Shown: positions 10,453-22,787 of the stretch, in pieces | Position numbering within the stretch: position 1 is the first letter of the stretch | How the letters are laid out: every line of letters starts with the position of its first letter | Assembly (NCBI RefSeq): GCF_017591425.1 | Contig: NW_024466599.1 | Span: 69,172,501-69,236,500 of the forward strand | Reading direction: 5' to 3' | Length of the DNA stretch: 64,000 nt | Origin: Ochotona curzoniae | Taxonomy: Eukaryota; Chordata; Mammalia; Lagomorpha; Ochotonidae | The notes under the pieces: model-generated | What the model was told of the DNA's origin: nothing | Seen by the model: the letters and a program-made list of their open reading frames with translations, nothing else | The model's database searches: none | Position numbers and translations under genes: made by a program

Positions 10453-13400
10453 GACACATGCATTCCACGGTCAGACCACCAATCCTGGATGTGAGCCTGT
10501 ACCTCTCTGCATGCCCCCACCTGTGCCATCCCCCAGAGCCGCTGGGATCCCACACACCAAGCCCCCACCATCTTGGCATCCCTGCATTTGCAGTGTGACA
10601 TGAATTAAACTGGTGCAGCTTTCTTCTTTGCTTAGCAGTGTGATCACCGCATTCTTTAATACCATTTCTGGGAGGTGGGTCTTCTAAGTGTGAGTCTGTG
10701 GTGGCAGGAAATGATGATTCTTCCGTTTCCCTTCCCCGTCCCTTCAGTAAACCCTGAGCTTTCCTCTACACATTGTATCACAGACATCTTTTCTAAGCAG
10801 AAATACTCCCCTACCTGTCTATAACTTTCTCTATGTACTTTTCCCTTGTGGCCTCAATAACTGAGAAACAAGTGGAACAGGAGAACTTTTCCTCAATTTG
10901 GTATCCTCTCTTTTGTGGGGAAGTAAACTCACTGTCCAGGCTTGTTCCTAGCTTCCTTTCCTGGGATCCTGTCCACAGACACTTAGACCAGGCTTGTCCC
11001 AGGCTGCCTCTCCTGAGGTCCTGTCCACCCTGGAGATCTGTGGCTGTTTGTCTGCATCAAGGAAAAGCAACTGGTGGGCTTCGTGCTCTGGATTTGTCCA
11101 ATGAAAAGAGGTAACTCTAAATAGAGGTTCCTCAACTACCCACAAGCTGGGGCTCTGGCAGAGCAGCACTGAATGAATGTACCCACCCCCTGGTGCTGTG
11201 TAGTTGGTTGGAAATCCCTCCCAACAAAGTAGGAATGCTTCCTCGTATCAGTCTTAGCAGAGGCAGGCTGACCTTCAAGACTTCTTAAGACGATGCTCCT
11301 TAGAAGTATGATTGATTCCTTTTTAAAAAGGGATCACATTTCAAAGATGCTCTCAGGCGAGACATTTTCTCTGTGCTTCAGAAAATTCACTGGGTATCTG
11401 AAAGAAGCTGCTGGGTAACAAGATCTTGAAGGCTTGCCATGTGATTGTCTGTATGTGGTCTTGGAAACACAGTATGTTTGTGTCTGCTGTGGGGAGACCA
11501 GGGACAAACCTGGTCTATCCTAGCGCTCAGCTCTGGCTTTTGTGCATCCATGGTCAGTTCCCCAGTTCCTATTCCACTAAATGCTCTTTATTTTTAAACA
11601 GTTTTGTAACATTCCATGAAGCCACTGGATTCAGGAGTAGGTCTAAATAGAAATTTCCCTATTATTTAACCTCCTCCCTAACTCCAACACATTGTGCCTC
11701 ATACTGTCTTTCAAAAGCAGTGGGGTCCTTAAAAGTTCAAGATTCAATACTGCCGGTGACATGAAGTTAGATGAATCACTTCCCTTAATCTTACCTGGTC
11801 ATTCCTGATGATGTTTCACTTACAGCGAGATGTGCATTTGAAATCATTACGCCTTTGCATGTCATTCACATCCTGTGTTCTTTCTGGTCAGCTTAGGTGT
11901 CTAATTTCTTGTGCTGGAGCAAAGCCCTGAAAATGAGCATCCCAGCACCAGACTCCATCTGCAAGTGTCCTGTGCTACCCACAAGGACAAACACCTCTGG
12001 CTACTCTCAGAAGCACGCTAAGCTGGCACAGGGTTTGAGACAAAGAAGCATTTGGGGTCACAGTGATTCAGAAACCTCAGGGCCAAGGGCAGAAATTTGC
12101 ATAAAAGAGGCCTTTTCTTGTTTGTCTCAGATGCCTCCTGGTTCTCAGGAGACATCCTTTCAGTGCCTACTCTATAAGTACTTTAGTTCTTTATTTCCTA
12201 AGATGGCTGGACTGACAGACATATACTTAGGACAAAACAGAACTGAGGCCCCAGGCAACCAGCAAGAACCTGGACAAGCTAGTGATGCCTGAGGAATGAA
12301 ATATATTTGGGTGCCAGCAGAACTTGGAGGAAGTGCCCAGCACTTTTCTTGCCGAAAGTGGGACCAGCTTCTCAAGAAAATCAATGAAGGCATAGGACCG
12401 TGCTCCATGCTTTTACCTCCCCAACTACTCTCTCTCTCTCTGGCCTGCTTATCCTATGATTCAACCAGATCTGTATCCTAAAGTGATTAGTAGTGGAGCA
12501 CCTGATTACACATTGTTTGGTGTGAAATTGAAGACAAAAAAGCCACGTATTGGATCCTTTCTTACACTGATGGAGTATGTCTGATGGATGTCAAGAAAAT
12601 TGACCACTGGACACCTGATAGCCCCTCGTAGAAAGGAAGAACCTGTATTTTAATCTAGAGGGCACCAGTCTGGATTACTCTATAATGGCTGAGCCACATT
12701 TATCCCCCAATTCCATCTTTTTTAGAGTGTTACAGCATGAGTTATCTTTAGCATTGGCAGGGGCGAGGGATACAAAAGCAAGTACATAGTGCTTAGCTTT
12801 CGGGCTTTAAAGTCCTGAGAACTTACTGAGTTGGCACAGCCAGCATTTCTTCATCTCCTTTCTTATCCTCAACACTCTCTTTACCCTATTTTGCTATTCC
12901 AGTGATACCTGGTTTATAGTAGCAAAAATTTTGGAGGGAATGTGGAAAAAGGGACAACTCTAGTCTTGGAATATATTTCCCAGAGGTAACCATCACCCAT
13001 TCGATGCCAAGATGTCCAATCATCCTTATGGTTGGTTGCATCTTATAACTTCACTCCTACTTATATGTTACATGGATCTTTCCATGACAGTGACACCTGT
13101 TGTTTCATTATTGCCTACCTAGAACTCCATTATTCTCAAGATCTGAAACTTATATGACCAATCCTCTGCTGGACAGGTCTCTCTTCTTATTCCTTTGGGT
13201 TCTTTCAAGATCTTTGTAGTGTCAGACAGGTACAGAAATAGGCCCCTCCTCCCCTCTGTGGATACCTGAAAATTTCCCCACTTCCTCATCCCCCTTCCTT
13301 TTTACTCTTTCTTCTGAAAAGTTATAGTTTGTAGACAACTATAATCAACCAATACATGGGATACAGAGGGAAAAAACATGTAAAAAGTGACTAAGAATGC

Positions 13401-13510
13401 AGTGGATCAAGCTGAGATATCACAGAGCATGAGTACCAAATACAACCTTGAAATGTGATTTTCTGATATCGCTAAGAACTTGGTTATCACAGACCTTAAG
13501 GGAGGTACTT
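10453..13510. other. VWA3B last intron, no recognised feature
   Basis: I see no supportable gene or clear repeat across this stretch. The open frames in it lack codon-like composition and splice context. It may hold old, unrecognised repeats. Confidence 0.5.
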
Positions 13511-13550
13511 CAGAACATTTGTGGAAAATGCAATTAAAAGGTAAGGTTGG

Positions 13551-13890
13551 GGTGAGTGCTCAGCCTTGTGGTTAAGGTGCCAGGTAGGATGCTAGCGTCC
13601 CATATCTTAGCATTGGAGTTTGAATCCAGGCTCTGGCTCCTGACTCAACTTCCTGTCAGACCCCAGGAAGCAGTGATGATGCTCAAGTAGTTGAGTCTCT
13701 GCCACCCACACGGAGACTTGGATTTAGTTTCCAGCTCTTAACTTCAACCTGGTCCAGTCCTGGGTACTGCAGGAGTAAACCAGTGGATGAGAGTGTTTCT
13801 CCTCTCTCTCTCTCTCATCTTTCTCTCTCCTTCCCTCCCTCCCTCCACCTCTTCTCCCTCTCAAGTTAAATAAAATTATTTTGGTACCAA
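13551..13890 (+). mobile_element. CSINE, older copy ending 150 bp before the last VWA3B exon
   Basis: It starts GGGGTGAGTGCTCAGCCTTGTGG and includes GCATCCCATATCTTAGC-like blocks and a long CT-rich stretch before TTAAATAAAATTATTTT. Just left of it lies CATTTGTGGAAAATGCAATTA, a piece of the mariner-like family. Confidence 0.75.
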
Positions 13891-14038
13891 AAAAATGTCC
13901 TAGCCTAGAATTTGGGACCCTCAGAGAAGGGCAGTGTACCAGGAGCTGAGAAAAAGTCCACCGATCTGGCCTGAACACTGCGATAGACACAGCAGCTGTC
14001 AACACTAAGGTAATCCCCCTCTTTCTGTCTCTCTCCAG

Positions 14039-14285
14039 GGAGGATTTGGAAGCCAGCAACTCTACTTTCCCAATCTGGTCACTGACAGAAGTGGACACCG
14101 GGTCTTTCAAAGGACCAAAACAGGAGAACCCTAAAAAGAAGAAGAAGAAACCTGCTAAGAGGCCACCTCTCCAGGAGATGGTATCCTCAGACTCGGACAA
14201 CTGCTCCCATGGCACCAGGTCCCAAGAATCCCTCCTGCAAAATGAGGCACAGGCCCAGGGTAGGGGGAGGGATGGTACTCTGTAA
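14039..14285 (+). CDS. VWA3B: VWA3B last coding exon (basic tail and stop)
   Basis: The acceptor is a long pyrimidine tract ending CTCTCCAG at 14038. The first base completes the split valine; 81 residues follow, from EDLEASNSTFPIWSL to a TAA at 14283-14285. The tail contains a lysine run (NPKKKKKKPAKRPP), possibly a nuclear-localisation or nucleic-acid-contacting patch, followed by a serine- and acid-rich low-complexity stretch (SSDSDNCS). Such tails evolve fast, so recognition here depends on the frame continuing from the previous exon. A weaker possibility is that splicing occurs at the internal donor-like CCCAGG|GTAGGG (14260), which would move the C-terminus to an exon I did not find. 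A poly(A) signal 830 bp downstream favours this being the terminal exon. Confidence 0.72.
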
Positions 14286-15140
14286 TCTCCAAAATCCCCT
14301 GAGATCTCTTTCAAGAATAATGAGTGTAAGATCACTCCCCAGTCTCCAGGCCAGGGTAGGGCCCAGCACTGAAAGAATACCAATCCCACTTGAATGACAT
14401 TGCAACCCACTTCCCCTGAGAAAGCCCTGGGCCAGAGGTGTAGGGGTCAGCCGGCAGGGCCATCGCTGCCTCACCACTACCACCACCACCACCACCACCT
14501 CCACTGCCTCAAGCAGCCCCTCCCCTTCCTCCTCAAGCCATCCACAGCAGCAAAAAGCTAAGGGCTTTCGCTGGCAACTTTGTTTAAGAAAGCCACAGTC
14601 CTGCGGGGCTGCCCAGACCTCACCAGGTGACACTAGGCCCTCAGCTGAGGTAAGGCCGCCCTTTCCCTGACCTGTGTCCACCTGCACTCAGGCTCCCCAC
14701 TCATCCATGTTTGAGCCCTCCCACCTGTTTGAGTATATTGCTTCTAGCTTTTCCTGAGCTTTCTATCTTCTTTTGGACCCTGCCCTCATAGAACAGTACT
14801 CAGACTTCTGATAAACTCCCCACATCCAGAAGTTTTCACCCAGCAGGTTACTGGCATAGGAACTTAAATTGTTCTTGGAATTGTTCAGCAAGTCCACAGT
14901 CTTGTTTCACATTGGTTAGCACTTGTGTGAAGTTGGTATATTGTTGCCCATTGCGAGAACCAGAATTCAGACCCAGTAACTTATCTGAGAGCTGCAAGAT
15001 TGAACAGTCCACTGTTTGCTTTTTTCTGGCTTTTTTTTTTCTTTTAATTACGCCCTCCCTAATTATCTTGTCTTCTGTAGTCTGTTGTAGGTATCTCTAA
15101 TTGAGCGTGGACCCAGAATAAAAACTCTTAAGTTGGAAAC
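14286..15140 (+). other. VWA3B: probable VWA3B 3' UTR with poly(A) signal
   Basis: The sequence after the stop codon has no recognised repeat except a short CCA/CAC microsatellite. It ends with a canonical AATAAA at 15,117-15,122 followed by a T-rich stretch. The stretch after about 15,174 is a SINE, so the transcript most likely ends near 15,140. No transcript evidence is available, so the cleavage site is inferred from the hexamer alone. Confidence 0.5.
14475..14500. repeat. (CCA)n microsatellite in the VWA3B 3' UTR
   Basis: About eight consecutive CAC/CCA units occur in the presumed 3' UTR. On the opposite strand this gives a GTG run that creates an open but meaningless poly-valine frame. 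Confidence 0.8.
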
Positions 15141-15173
15141 CTTTCAAAACTTTATGAATTGTTTGCTTCATAC

Positions 15174-15509
15174 TGTTTTTTTTTTAAGATGTATTTATTT
15201 TTATTGTGAAGTTGGATATACAGAGAAGAGGAAAGACAGAGAGGAAGATCTTCTGTCCGACGATTCACTCCCCAAATGACCACAATGGCTGGTGCTGTGC
15301 CGATTCGAAACCAGGAGCCAGGAACTTCCTCCAGGTCTCCCATGCAGGTGCAGGGTCTCAAGGCTTTGGGCCATCCTCTACTGCTTTCCCAGGCCACAAG
15401 CAGGGAGCTGGATGGGAAGTGGAGCTGCCAGGATTAGAACCAGTAACCACATGGGATCCTGGCACGTTCAAGGCGAGGACTTTAGCCAGTAGGCCACCAT
15501 GCTGGGCCC
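15174..15509 (-). mobile_element. CSINE, full length
   Basis: It runs from a poly-T tail to CCATGCTGGGCCC. ATACTGTT on both sides marks the duplication. It begins about 50 bp after the VWA3B poly(A) signal. Confidence 0.9.
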
Positions 15510-17108
15510 TTGATACTGTTCTTTTTGAGCTAATTTTAGCAATGACATAGAAAGGTTTCTGGTTCTATTGACTAATTCCAAAATTAACATAGCACTCCCA
15601 ATTCTTTTCTTCTAGTTAGTAGTAGCTGTGAGGCAAGATATCAATAGTAAGATTACTAATAAGAAAAATATTGGAATAATTTTGTAAACAGAAAAGATAG
15701 AGCAGGGTTCTGATGCTCTCAAAATCTACAACCTAATTAAAAGTGGTATTCACATGAAAATCCTAGGAGTCTCCAGAAATCAAAGGAGGAATCTACTTCT
15801 GAATGAATAAGCGTCAAGGTAAAAATACTAATGGCGTGAGGAAGGGATTGAGGAGTAAGGAGATGATCCGAAGCAAGGCAGGGGAAGGTAAGTGGAAAGG
15901 CATGCCACCCCCAACCCCCACCCAACTGCAGAGGCTTCTACCCCGAAGTCAGGCTCTGGCCAGCTCTCTGCTAATGACAGCTGTTCTGGAAGAGGGCCTG
16001 AAGGGAGCATAGGAGAAAGATGCTGTAATGGGAAAGAGACTGTTCATCCCGCCATCGTCATATAAGCTTGCATACACTTTTTCAACTGTGCAGCATGCGA
16101 CCGAATGCTGACAAATGTGCTGGGCTCCAGAAAGATACCATCAAACATTGCTTCCTCTGTGTGTGCCATCTCTTCCTGAATCTCCAGTTTCTTGTTGGCC
16201 CAACCACGATTGAGTGTAGGTGGGGACACGCAGAGAAAAAGAACTATAGCGAAAATCACAGTATGCTTCCACTTCCAGCCAATATAGGACACCGGGAACT
16301 TGATTTACTCACCTACCCCAAACAATCCAAACATGACTGAATGTATGGAACAACTGTTTCCACAGTATTGGCCATGAGACCATTGTAATCTTAGGGAAAT
16401 AAATGTATGAAGGACCCAGGTTCCAGGATGCAGCATAGCAGGGGAGAGAGAGGAGGCCCATTCAGTGCTCCTAAGAGCCTTCAGCCCAGCACTGAGTAGA
16501 ATCTGAATGTCAGGAAGGGCCCACGCAAAAGGGGGAGCATCCTCAACAGCTCACATAGGGCTGGGAGTGTTCCTGTTTCTTCCACAACAGAACATTTCAT
16601 GGCTCAAAGAGCATCAGGTAAGGTACCCCAAGGGATTGACCTCAAACCTTAGAAAAACCTTAGACAAAATGTAACTCTAACCCTAGCCTAACATAAACAA
16701 AGAATAGCAAGATAGACTGATAGGGAAAAACCTCATTTAAAATATTCATAAAGAAAACAAAATATAATTGGTTCTCATTCATGGTAGTTATCTTTTGCAA
16801 AGTTGCCTCCAATACTGAGTACTGACCATTTGCCTTTAGTGGCAACATAAATTTAGCTTCCCATAAGCCACTTCTCACAATAGCTCTATCAACCAATCAA
16901 TACATAACTTTGTCTTATGTGTGCCTTATTTAAAATATATTGTCTATCATTAACATCCTCCTGCCCAAAATAGTATAGTGCTGAACAGAGCTTATCTAGT
17001 ACACCTTGACTTTAACAACACCAAACAGCACTTCAGTGCCACCTTTGCAGGCCATGCTAAACAGTGAAATTACCAACAATAAGTGCAAACATATAAAATA
17101 TGGCACTA
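15510..17108. other. intergenic, no recognised feature
   Basis: No coding exon, RNA gene or clearly named repeat could be supported. Several short open frames here have no family resemblance. Confidence 0.5.
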
Positions 17109-17109
17109 T

Positions 17110-17247
17110 ATAGGAGGATTCTTTCAAAAATTTTGTGAAAATGGAATTAAATGATTTATTTACATGCAAAAAAGTTGAAACTCAGGCATAAACTGTGCAT
17201 AATCTGCATTTTCCAGGAACATTCTGAAGACCCTTTGTATACATGGA
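17110..17247. mobile_element. mariner-like non-autonomous DNA element
   Basis: The left part has TTCAAAAATTTTGTGAAAATGGAATTAAATGA and the right part has TGCATTTTCCAGGAACATTCTGAAGACCC, in inverted relation. The middle GAAACTCAGGCATAA matches the copy near 3.0 kb. Confidence 0.55.
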
Positions 17248-17284
17248 TCCTTTAACTATTCTCTACAAACAACTACTACTTCTT

Positions 17285-17285
17285 C

Positions 17286-17318
<33 letters not shown>

Positions 17319-17613
17319 AGGTGTTTTTATTTCAAAGGCAGATTTACAGAGAGAAGGAGAGACAGAAAGATCTTCCACTTGCTGGTTCACACTTCAAATG
17401 GCCTCAATGGGCACAGCTGAGCCAATCCAAAGCCAGAAGCCAAGAGTCTCCTGCAAGTCTCCCACATGGTTGCAGGGTCCTAAGGCTTTGGGCCATCTTC
17501 TGCTGCTTTTCCAGGCCATAAACAGTTAGAGCAACCAGTACATGATCTGGCAACCATACGGGATGCCAACACGAATGGTGAGGATTAATCTGTTGAGCAT
17601 TGATGCTGGGCCC
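17285..17613 (-). mobile_element. CSINE with long poly-T tail
   Basis: About 26 T precede AAGATTTAGGTG; the element ends GATGCTGGGCCC. Internal blocks GAGCCAATCCAAAGCCAG and CACATGGTTGCAGGGTCC are CSINE. Confidence 0.88.
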
Positions 17614-17899
17614 ACTACAAACCTTTTGACATATCCTACAACAAGATGAGCAAGGCACATGTTTATAGTAGGAGAGCCAAGACAGGAAGACAGGCAGGTG
17701 ACTCAGACACCTCATTGCTTTTAGCACACACCCAACTGGAAAAGTGCCTTGAACGTGGTAGCAAGCAGGTGGACTCCCAACTATGAGGTCTGTGAACAAT
17801 GAGAATGAGCTGTATCCAGAATAGTTAATAAGAAATATACAAAAGCAAATTGTGAAAACTTTAGGGCAGTCCTGAAAGAGACAAGAACGGTTGTAACCA

Positions 17900-18860
17900 T
17901 TCCTTATATTTAGACAGGATGATTTAGCATCATGAAGATAATGGGTCTCCTTGAGTTTGTCAATTAATGTCACACAATCCCAGTAAAAACAACAGCAAAT
18001 GTTTTATGAAGCCCAAAACGTTGATAGCTAGCCTCATATGGAACATTTGAAATTAAGCTAAGACACACTGTAAGATAAGAGCCACAGGAGGAACTTACAC
18101 TAACACAGTAAAACACTGTACTATCTATATCCTTAAAATAGTGCCATACTAACACAACAAAAGATAGATGGAAGAAAATGCAGTCCAGACATAGCTTTAC
18201 ACTATATGGAAACTTAGTTTATTGTAAAGATGTCTCAAGACACTAGAGCTTTATAATAACTGGTAGCCATTGGAAAACACTAAAATCCACATCTCATACT
18301 ACACCTTCAAATAAAGCTAAGTCTTAAATATAAAATACAGAAGGATACAAGTATTGTAGGAAAACAATGAATTCTTCTGCAACATAAAGAAAAGCTTCCT
18401 CACTATGACTCAAAATCCAGATGCAATAAAAGATCATTAACCTTGGCTGCACGAAAATGATTTTGAAAAACTGCATCATCAAAAACATCATTAGCAAAAT
18501 TAAAAGATAAATGACAAACTGGAAAGAGTATGTACTGTTTCTCAAACAAAGGGCAGATATCCCCGACATATTAACTCTTTTTTAAAAAACTAAAAAAAAA
18601 AAAAAAAATCACCAAAGGTCTGGCAGAAAAATAGGTAAAATACATGAAGTAGCTACAAAGATGAATAAACCCCAAAATATGAAAAAAGTTTAACTTATGG
18701 CAAAGCAATGCAAATTTAAAAGCACACCTAAATAAATTGAAAATAATGTGTCAATGTGAAGTTCTTGCAAACCCTTTGACAGATAAGGATTTTAAGACCT
18801 GGATACGAAACTGTTTAAATTAACGAGAGGTACAATGAAAAGTTCTCAAATAAAAGCTGG
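17900..18860 (+). mobile_element. ancient L1 fragment (ORF2 3' region, sense)
   Basis: The A-rich strand shows the L1 order: a GATCATTAACCTTGG-type block, CATCATTAGCAAAATTAAAAGATAAATGACAAACTGG, GGGCAGATATCC, then ATGAATAAACCC and GCAATGCAAATTTAAAAGC. This is the far 3' part of ORF2 with many stops. No intact frame remains. Confidence 0.6.
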
Positions 18861-19552
18861 AGGGGAGTTTTTTCTCCAAAAAACTGTGACTCTGAACTGA
18901 GGGCCCTTATCCTGACTTTGGCAACAAATTAACCTGCAGCCTGATGAGCTCTTAGTGCCAGCGTTCAGGGCAAGAAAAGAATTGGAAATTTAAGGAAAAA
19001 AATTTTGTGGCAAGAAATCACAGTGAATTATAAAAAATTAAGCATAAACTTTACCTCATTTACTTTTTTTGAGCTCATTCCTGGCTAACTAGTGAATTGC
19101 ACTGACACAGGGCAGAACTCAGGGAGCCCTGCCAACAACTAGACATGAATCTATCCTTGAGAAATAGACAGCAAGGTCACTCTCATTCAAGCATATGCAT
19201 TTGCTGCTTTTTAATTGAAGCCATGTGCTAACTTGGATGGCATTGATGCCACAGCCTTGTGAGTTTAAAGTACCAGGGAGAGGCACTGAAGGCTGGTAAA
19301 GGAATTGGAAATGTAAATAAGGAAATTGAGAGAGTGATCTCCCAAAGCTGCCCAAAATTTTGGGTGACCACCAAATTATATAGGCAAAGGAAGCTATATC
19401 CAGGGTGCAAACATGAAAAATCAAAAACAGCAGAGAAGCCATGAGAATGGAGTAGAGATTTTAACTGCTCCGTATTACAAGAGGGAAAAAAAAATTGTAA
19501 TTTGAAACCAGGCAAGTTAATTGCCCTACTAGAGTAGGAACAAAAAAATCAA

Positions 19553-19826
19553 GTGTGGCACAGTGATTGGGCTAATCCACCGCCTGCAATGCTGGCATCC
19601 CACATAGGCTGCTCCACTTCTGATCTAGCTCCTTGCTAAAGCACCTTGGGATGCAGCATTAGATGGTCCAAGTTCTTGGGCCTCTGCACCCAGACACTCC
19701 ACCTAGCTCTCCTTATGTGTGCATTCAGAATCCAAGCAGTTGTGCCATTTACTGCTTTCCCAGGCACATTAGCAAGTAGGTAGATTGGAAGAGGAGCACC
19801 AGGATTCAACTGACATCCAAATATTG
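19553..19826. mobile_element. rearranged CSINE: + part joined to - part
   Basis: Positions 19,553-19,716 read as the first half of a CSINE on +, from a GTGTGGCACAGTGATTGGG head to CTGCACCCAGACAC. Positions 19,717-19,826 then read as part of a CSINE on -, with TACTGCTTTCCCAGGCACATTAGC and CACCAGGATTCAACTGAC. The two halves face each other. Confidence 0.6.
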
Positions 19827-20101
19827 ATTATCTGGAAGAAAAAAATATATATAGATAGATATATACACCCACAATTTGCAAGAAAAAGGAGAAAGTATAC
19901 AGTGACAGGGATTGTTACTACTAGGGGTTCTGTGTACCTTAAAATCATAAAGAATATTATGGATAAACTACTTCCTGAAAACTCCAACAGTAAGGTGATA
20001 TTCAGACAGTTGGGTATTGGTCACACTAGGATGCTGATGATTGTGACCCTGGTTCTGATGCTGTAGGGCACACAGGGGGCTGCCCTCTTATCCTGACAGT
20101 C

Positions 20102-20845
20102 CAGTGTGAGTAATGCTGGAGCTTGTGATACCAGTACCTATGGTCCTTACACTGTGTGATGTAGGTAAATCCTTCTCCAGACCCTGCTGTGTGGGTGTGA
20201 CTGATGCTGGGGCTTATAACACCAACAGACCAAGTCCCAGAGCTGGGAGATGCAGGGGCAATGTCTAGCCCACAGACTGCAGACAAGGCATGTAAAGTCA
20301 TTTGGTCTGGTCCTGCCAAGGCAACTACAGGCAGGACTCAAAGTTCAGTACATCAATAGCAGGCTCAATTTTAAGTTGAAAATTTTTCATGGCCTGCAAA
20401 TGATGTTATAAATATCCAAATGGCCCTTGGTAGGAAAAAATAAATAAATAAAAGATTCTCTACTCCTAGGGAGTTACCTGTCTCCCAGTCCCTTAGTGCA
20501 AATACAGGCTGTATTACGCATTGCACGCTGGCAAGCGTGGGGCTAGAGGACTGATAAGCAAGTAGGCTCTTCCCTGGGTCCCATAAGGTCTATTCCAATG
20601 ACTCTGAGGAATACAGTACTAATAGTCACAGTTCAAGAACGGCAGAATTCGGTGGAGTACTTCCTCAGGTCTCACGGGGCACGTGCCCATTAATCCAGAG
20701 ACTGTGGCCTGGCAATCACCAGCCCGACACAAGAAATGCAAGCAGGACCCTCTGGAACCCATAGGTGAGTACGAGCTGCTACTTCAGGGCTTGCGGCACC
20801 AGCAGTGACAGTTCCAGAGTTGTGAGTTACCCCAGGGGACTAACC
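20102..20845 (+). repeat. degenerate GC-rich monomer-like units
   Basis: Three stretches starting near 20,102, 20,196 and 20,783 share a plan of GATGCTGGGGCTT, a CACCA or CCAG block, then GTCC or GTTCCAGAG and a GTGA or GATG ending. The sequence that follows contains CAAGATGGCGGCATCG near 21,350. Together these resemble the 5' UTR of L1-type elements, which is often built of monomers. No ORF1 was found behind it, so the origin is uncertain. Confidence 0.3.
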
Positions 20846-22787
20846 CCCCCCCCATCTCCCCAAGGGAGACACTGGGGCTTGTTGTTCTAACTCCCCAACA
20901 GGCTGTGCTAAGAACTGCAGAAGCAGAGCAGCTTCCTCAGATCTGCTCCTTTGGGGTTGTATATGGGCTTCTCCCTACATCTAGCAATAAGTCACAGGGA
21001 ACTTCCACCCAGAGCAAATGAAGGCAGCTCCAGGGCTTGTGCCTCGGTCTCCTGTGGTTGCAGGCTCCACAGACACCTGCTCTATGTCCTGAAGAGTGCA
21101 TTTGCTTTCTGTGGGGCTTCTAGTTAGGAAAGATGCTTCCGGCTTCCTAACCCCCTTTTTCCTCTTAAGCCTGGAAGCTTGAGTATGGCGCTCCGAGGAC
21201 GATGGAGGCAGTGTGGTTCCCTCTCTGGAGCCAAGCAGCCCCAGATGGCACTCCGGGCGTTATTCAGAGTCAGTGAGGACTGTGGAGTTCTGTAGCTAGG
21301 GCTGCCCCATCTGGGATCCCAGCGCCTGCTGATTACGTTTTTTGAGCAAGATGGCGGCATCGACAAAGGAGCTGGAGAAGCAGTGGACAATGGCAGCAAC
21401 TGTTGCTTTTGTCATTCTGGGCTTTTGGAGTCTACCTGCTGTTTGCAGATCTTGCCACTTCCTTACTGATGGTTTCCCCTCAGCTGGTCTACTCGGCGGT
21501 CTGAAGAACCCTTTGTCCAACAAGATGGCATCCCCTGACTGAGCGACTGAGGTAGGAATGGAGGGCCGGGGACTGTGGGCAGTGGCTGTGGTGGCGGCGT
21601 GGCTTGTTACCCTCCTATTGCTTTCCCGAGTCTCTGGGCCAATTGTAGTTCACTTCTTTACTGAAGCGTTCCTCCAGTGAGCCTTTTCAGCTCTAGTAAG
21701 TTAGGTACAGAAACTTTTTCCTGGCAAAGATGGTGCTCTCCAGATAGGGGACAAAATGACTCTTCGTAACTCAATTTCTTAAAATGGCAAATAATCCAGC
21801 ATTTGTTGTGGGCACACCTTTGAAAAAACAGGTGGAATAATTGCCCTGGGGCATTTGCAATGCTCCACAATGTTAGTCCTCGTGGGAAAGCCTGTATCCA
21901 GCTGGCTGGGTATTCAATTATTCAAACACTACGTTTGTTGAATGGGTGGCTGGGAGATGTGATTGCAGCACCCTTATCAGTAAGGAAGGACCAGCATCCT
22001 GGGTGATGCAGAGTACAAGGTTCAATCTGTTGAAAGGAGTGGAGAACAAAGTGGAGGCTCCCCTGTGGGTGAAGCTCCCGCCCAGGCCTCAGGGTCCCAG
22101 GCTGGCCTTCCGGACAATACATCCTCCCGGTTTCTCTCTGCCCTGCAGACTGTGAGGAATGTCCTGTGGCAGCCTTCAGGAAACCCTGCAGGCAGAAGTT
22201 GAGTCCATCCAAAGGAGCTGTGCTACAGCCTTTACACCTGCAAGAGCCAGGGCACACTGCTGCACCCAGGGCTGCTATTCTCATGGACTGTTATGGCTTC
22301 TACAACATTGAGCTCACCAGGTTCCAAAGCAGGAGCTACCCGAGGCCACTCACAGCAGTGAATATTCTGTTTATACCCCACTTACAGTCCCCAGACTCCA
22401 AAGGCTGAAAGGAGAGGATCCTCTTTTAATTAGGGAATGGGACGTTCTCCTTTACTTTTCCAAAGCCTGAAATTTGTTCAAAGGATAGTGGTTCTGGGAA
22501 GTGTTCTGGGAGTTTAACTGAATAATGTATTTCATCCTACATTTTATACCCATAAGAGAAAGACCTTACTTGCTGTTTTGTAATGACCGAGATTCGGGGA
22601 GGAGGGGAATCAAAGTTCTTCCAACACTCACATCCCCGGACACATCTGTCTTCTGTCTACTTTCATGTGTGAGTTATCTGTTTCTGCGTTGAATTATTCC
22701 AGCACCTTTGGGAAGGCCTATGGGGTTTCTGCACGTTCCCCAACCAAGTTTGAAAGCACAAACAGGGCACAATTTTTTGTTCTTTAT
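20846..22787. other. intergenic GC-rich stretch, origin unclear
   Basis: Moderately GC-rich sequence contains scattered CAAGATGGC-like motifs but no supportable exon or RNA gene. It may be the rest of an old retroelement 5' region. Confidence 0.35.

Larger units (their letters stand above)
1..15140 (+). other. VWA3B: VWA3B gene, 3' portion (span of last exons, introns and 3' UTR)
   Basis: Four exons with canonical splice sites join in one open frame and read as the C-terminal part of von Willebrand factor A domain-containing protein 3B. The VWA domains themselves must lie upstream of the window. VWA3B is a poorly characterised intracellular protein; human variants have been linked to a recessive spinocerebellar ataxia. 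The identification rests on the protein sequence and on the downstream neighbour CNGA3, which follows VWA3B on the same strand at human 2q11.2. No exon was recognised in 1-1646. The left boundary is the window edge and the right boundary is taken from a poly(A) signal, so it is approximate. Confidence 0.8.

Noticed and set aside
10116..10601. 161-codon open frame on -
   Set aside because: It consists mostly of translated CSINE; the same peptide pattern recurs in many SINE copies.
13724..14410. 228-codon open frame on -
   Set aside because: It is antisense to the last VWA3B exon and to a CT-rich SINE stretch. It has no recognisable domain and low-complexity runs from the complement of the lysine codons.
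17404..17973. 189-codon open frame on -
   Set aside because: It is SINE sequence at one end and old repeat at the other, with no family resemblance or splice context.
20840..20855. C-run near 20.85 kb as a telomere-like or regulatory signal
   Set aside because: It is a short homopolymer only, without repeat structure.
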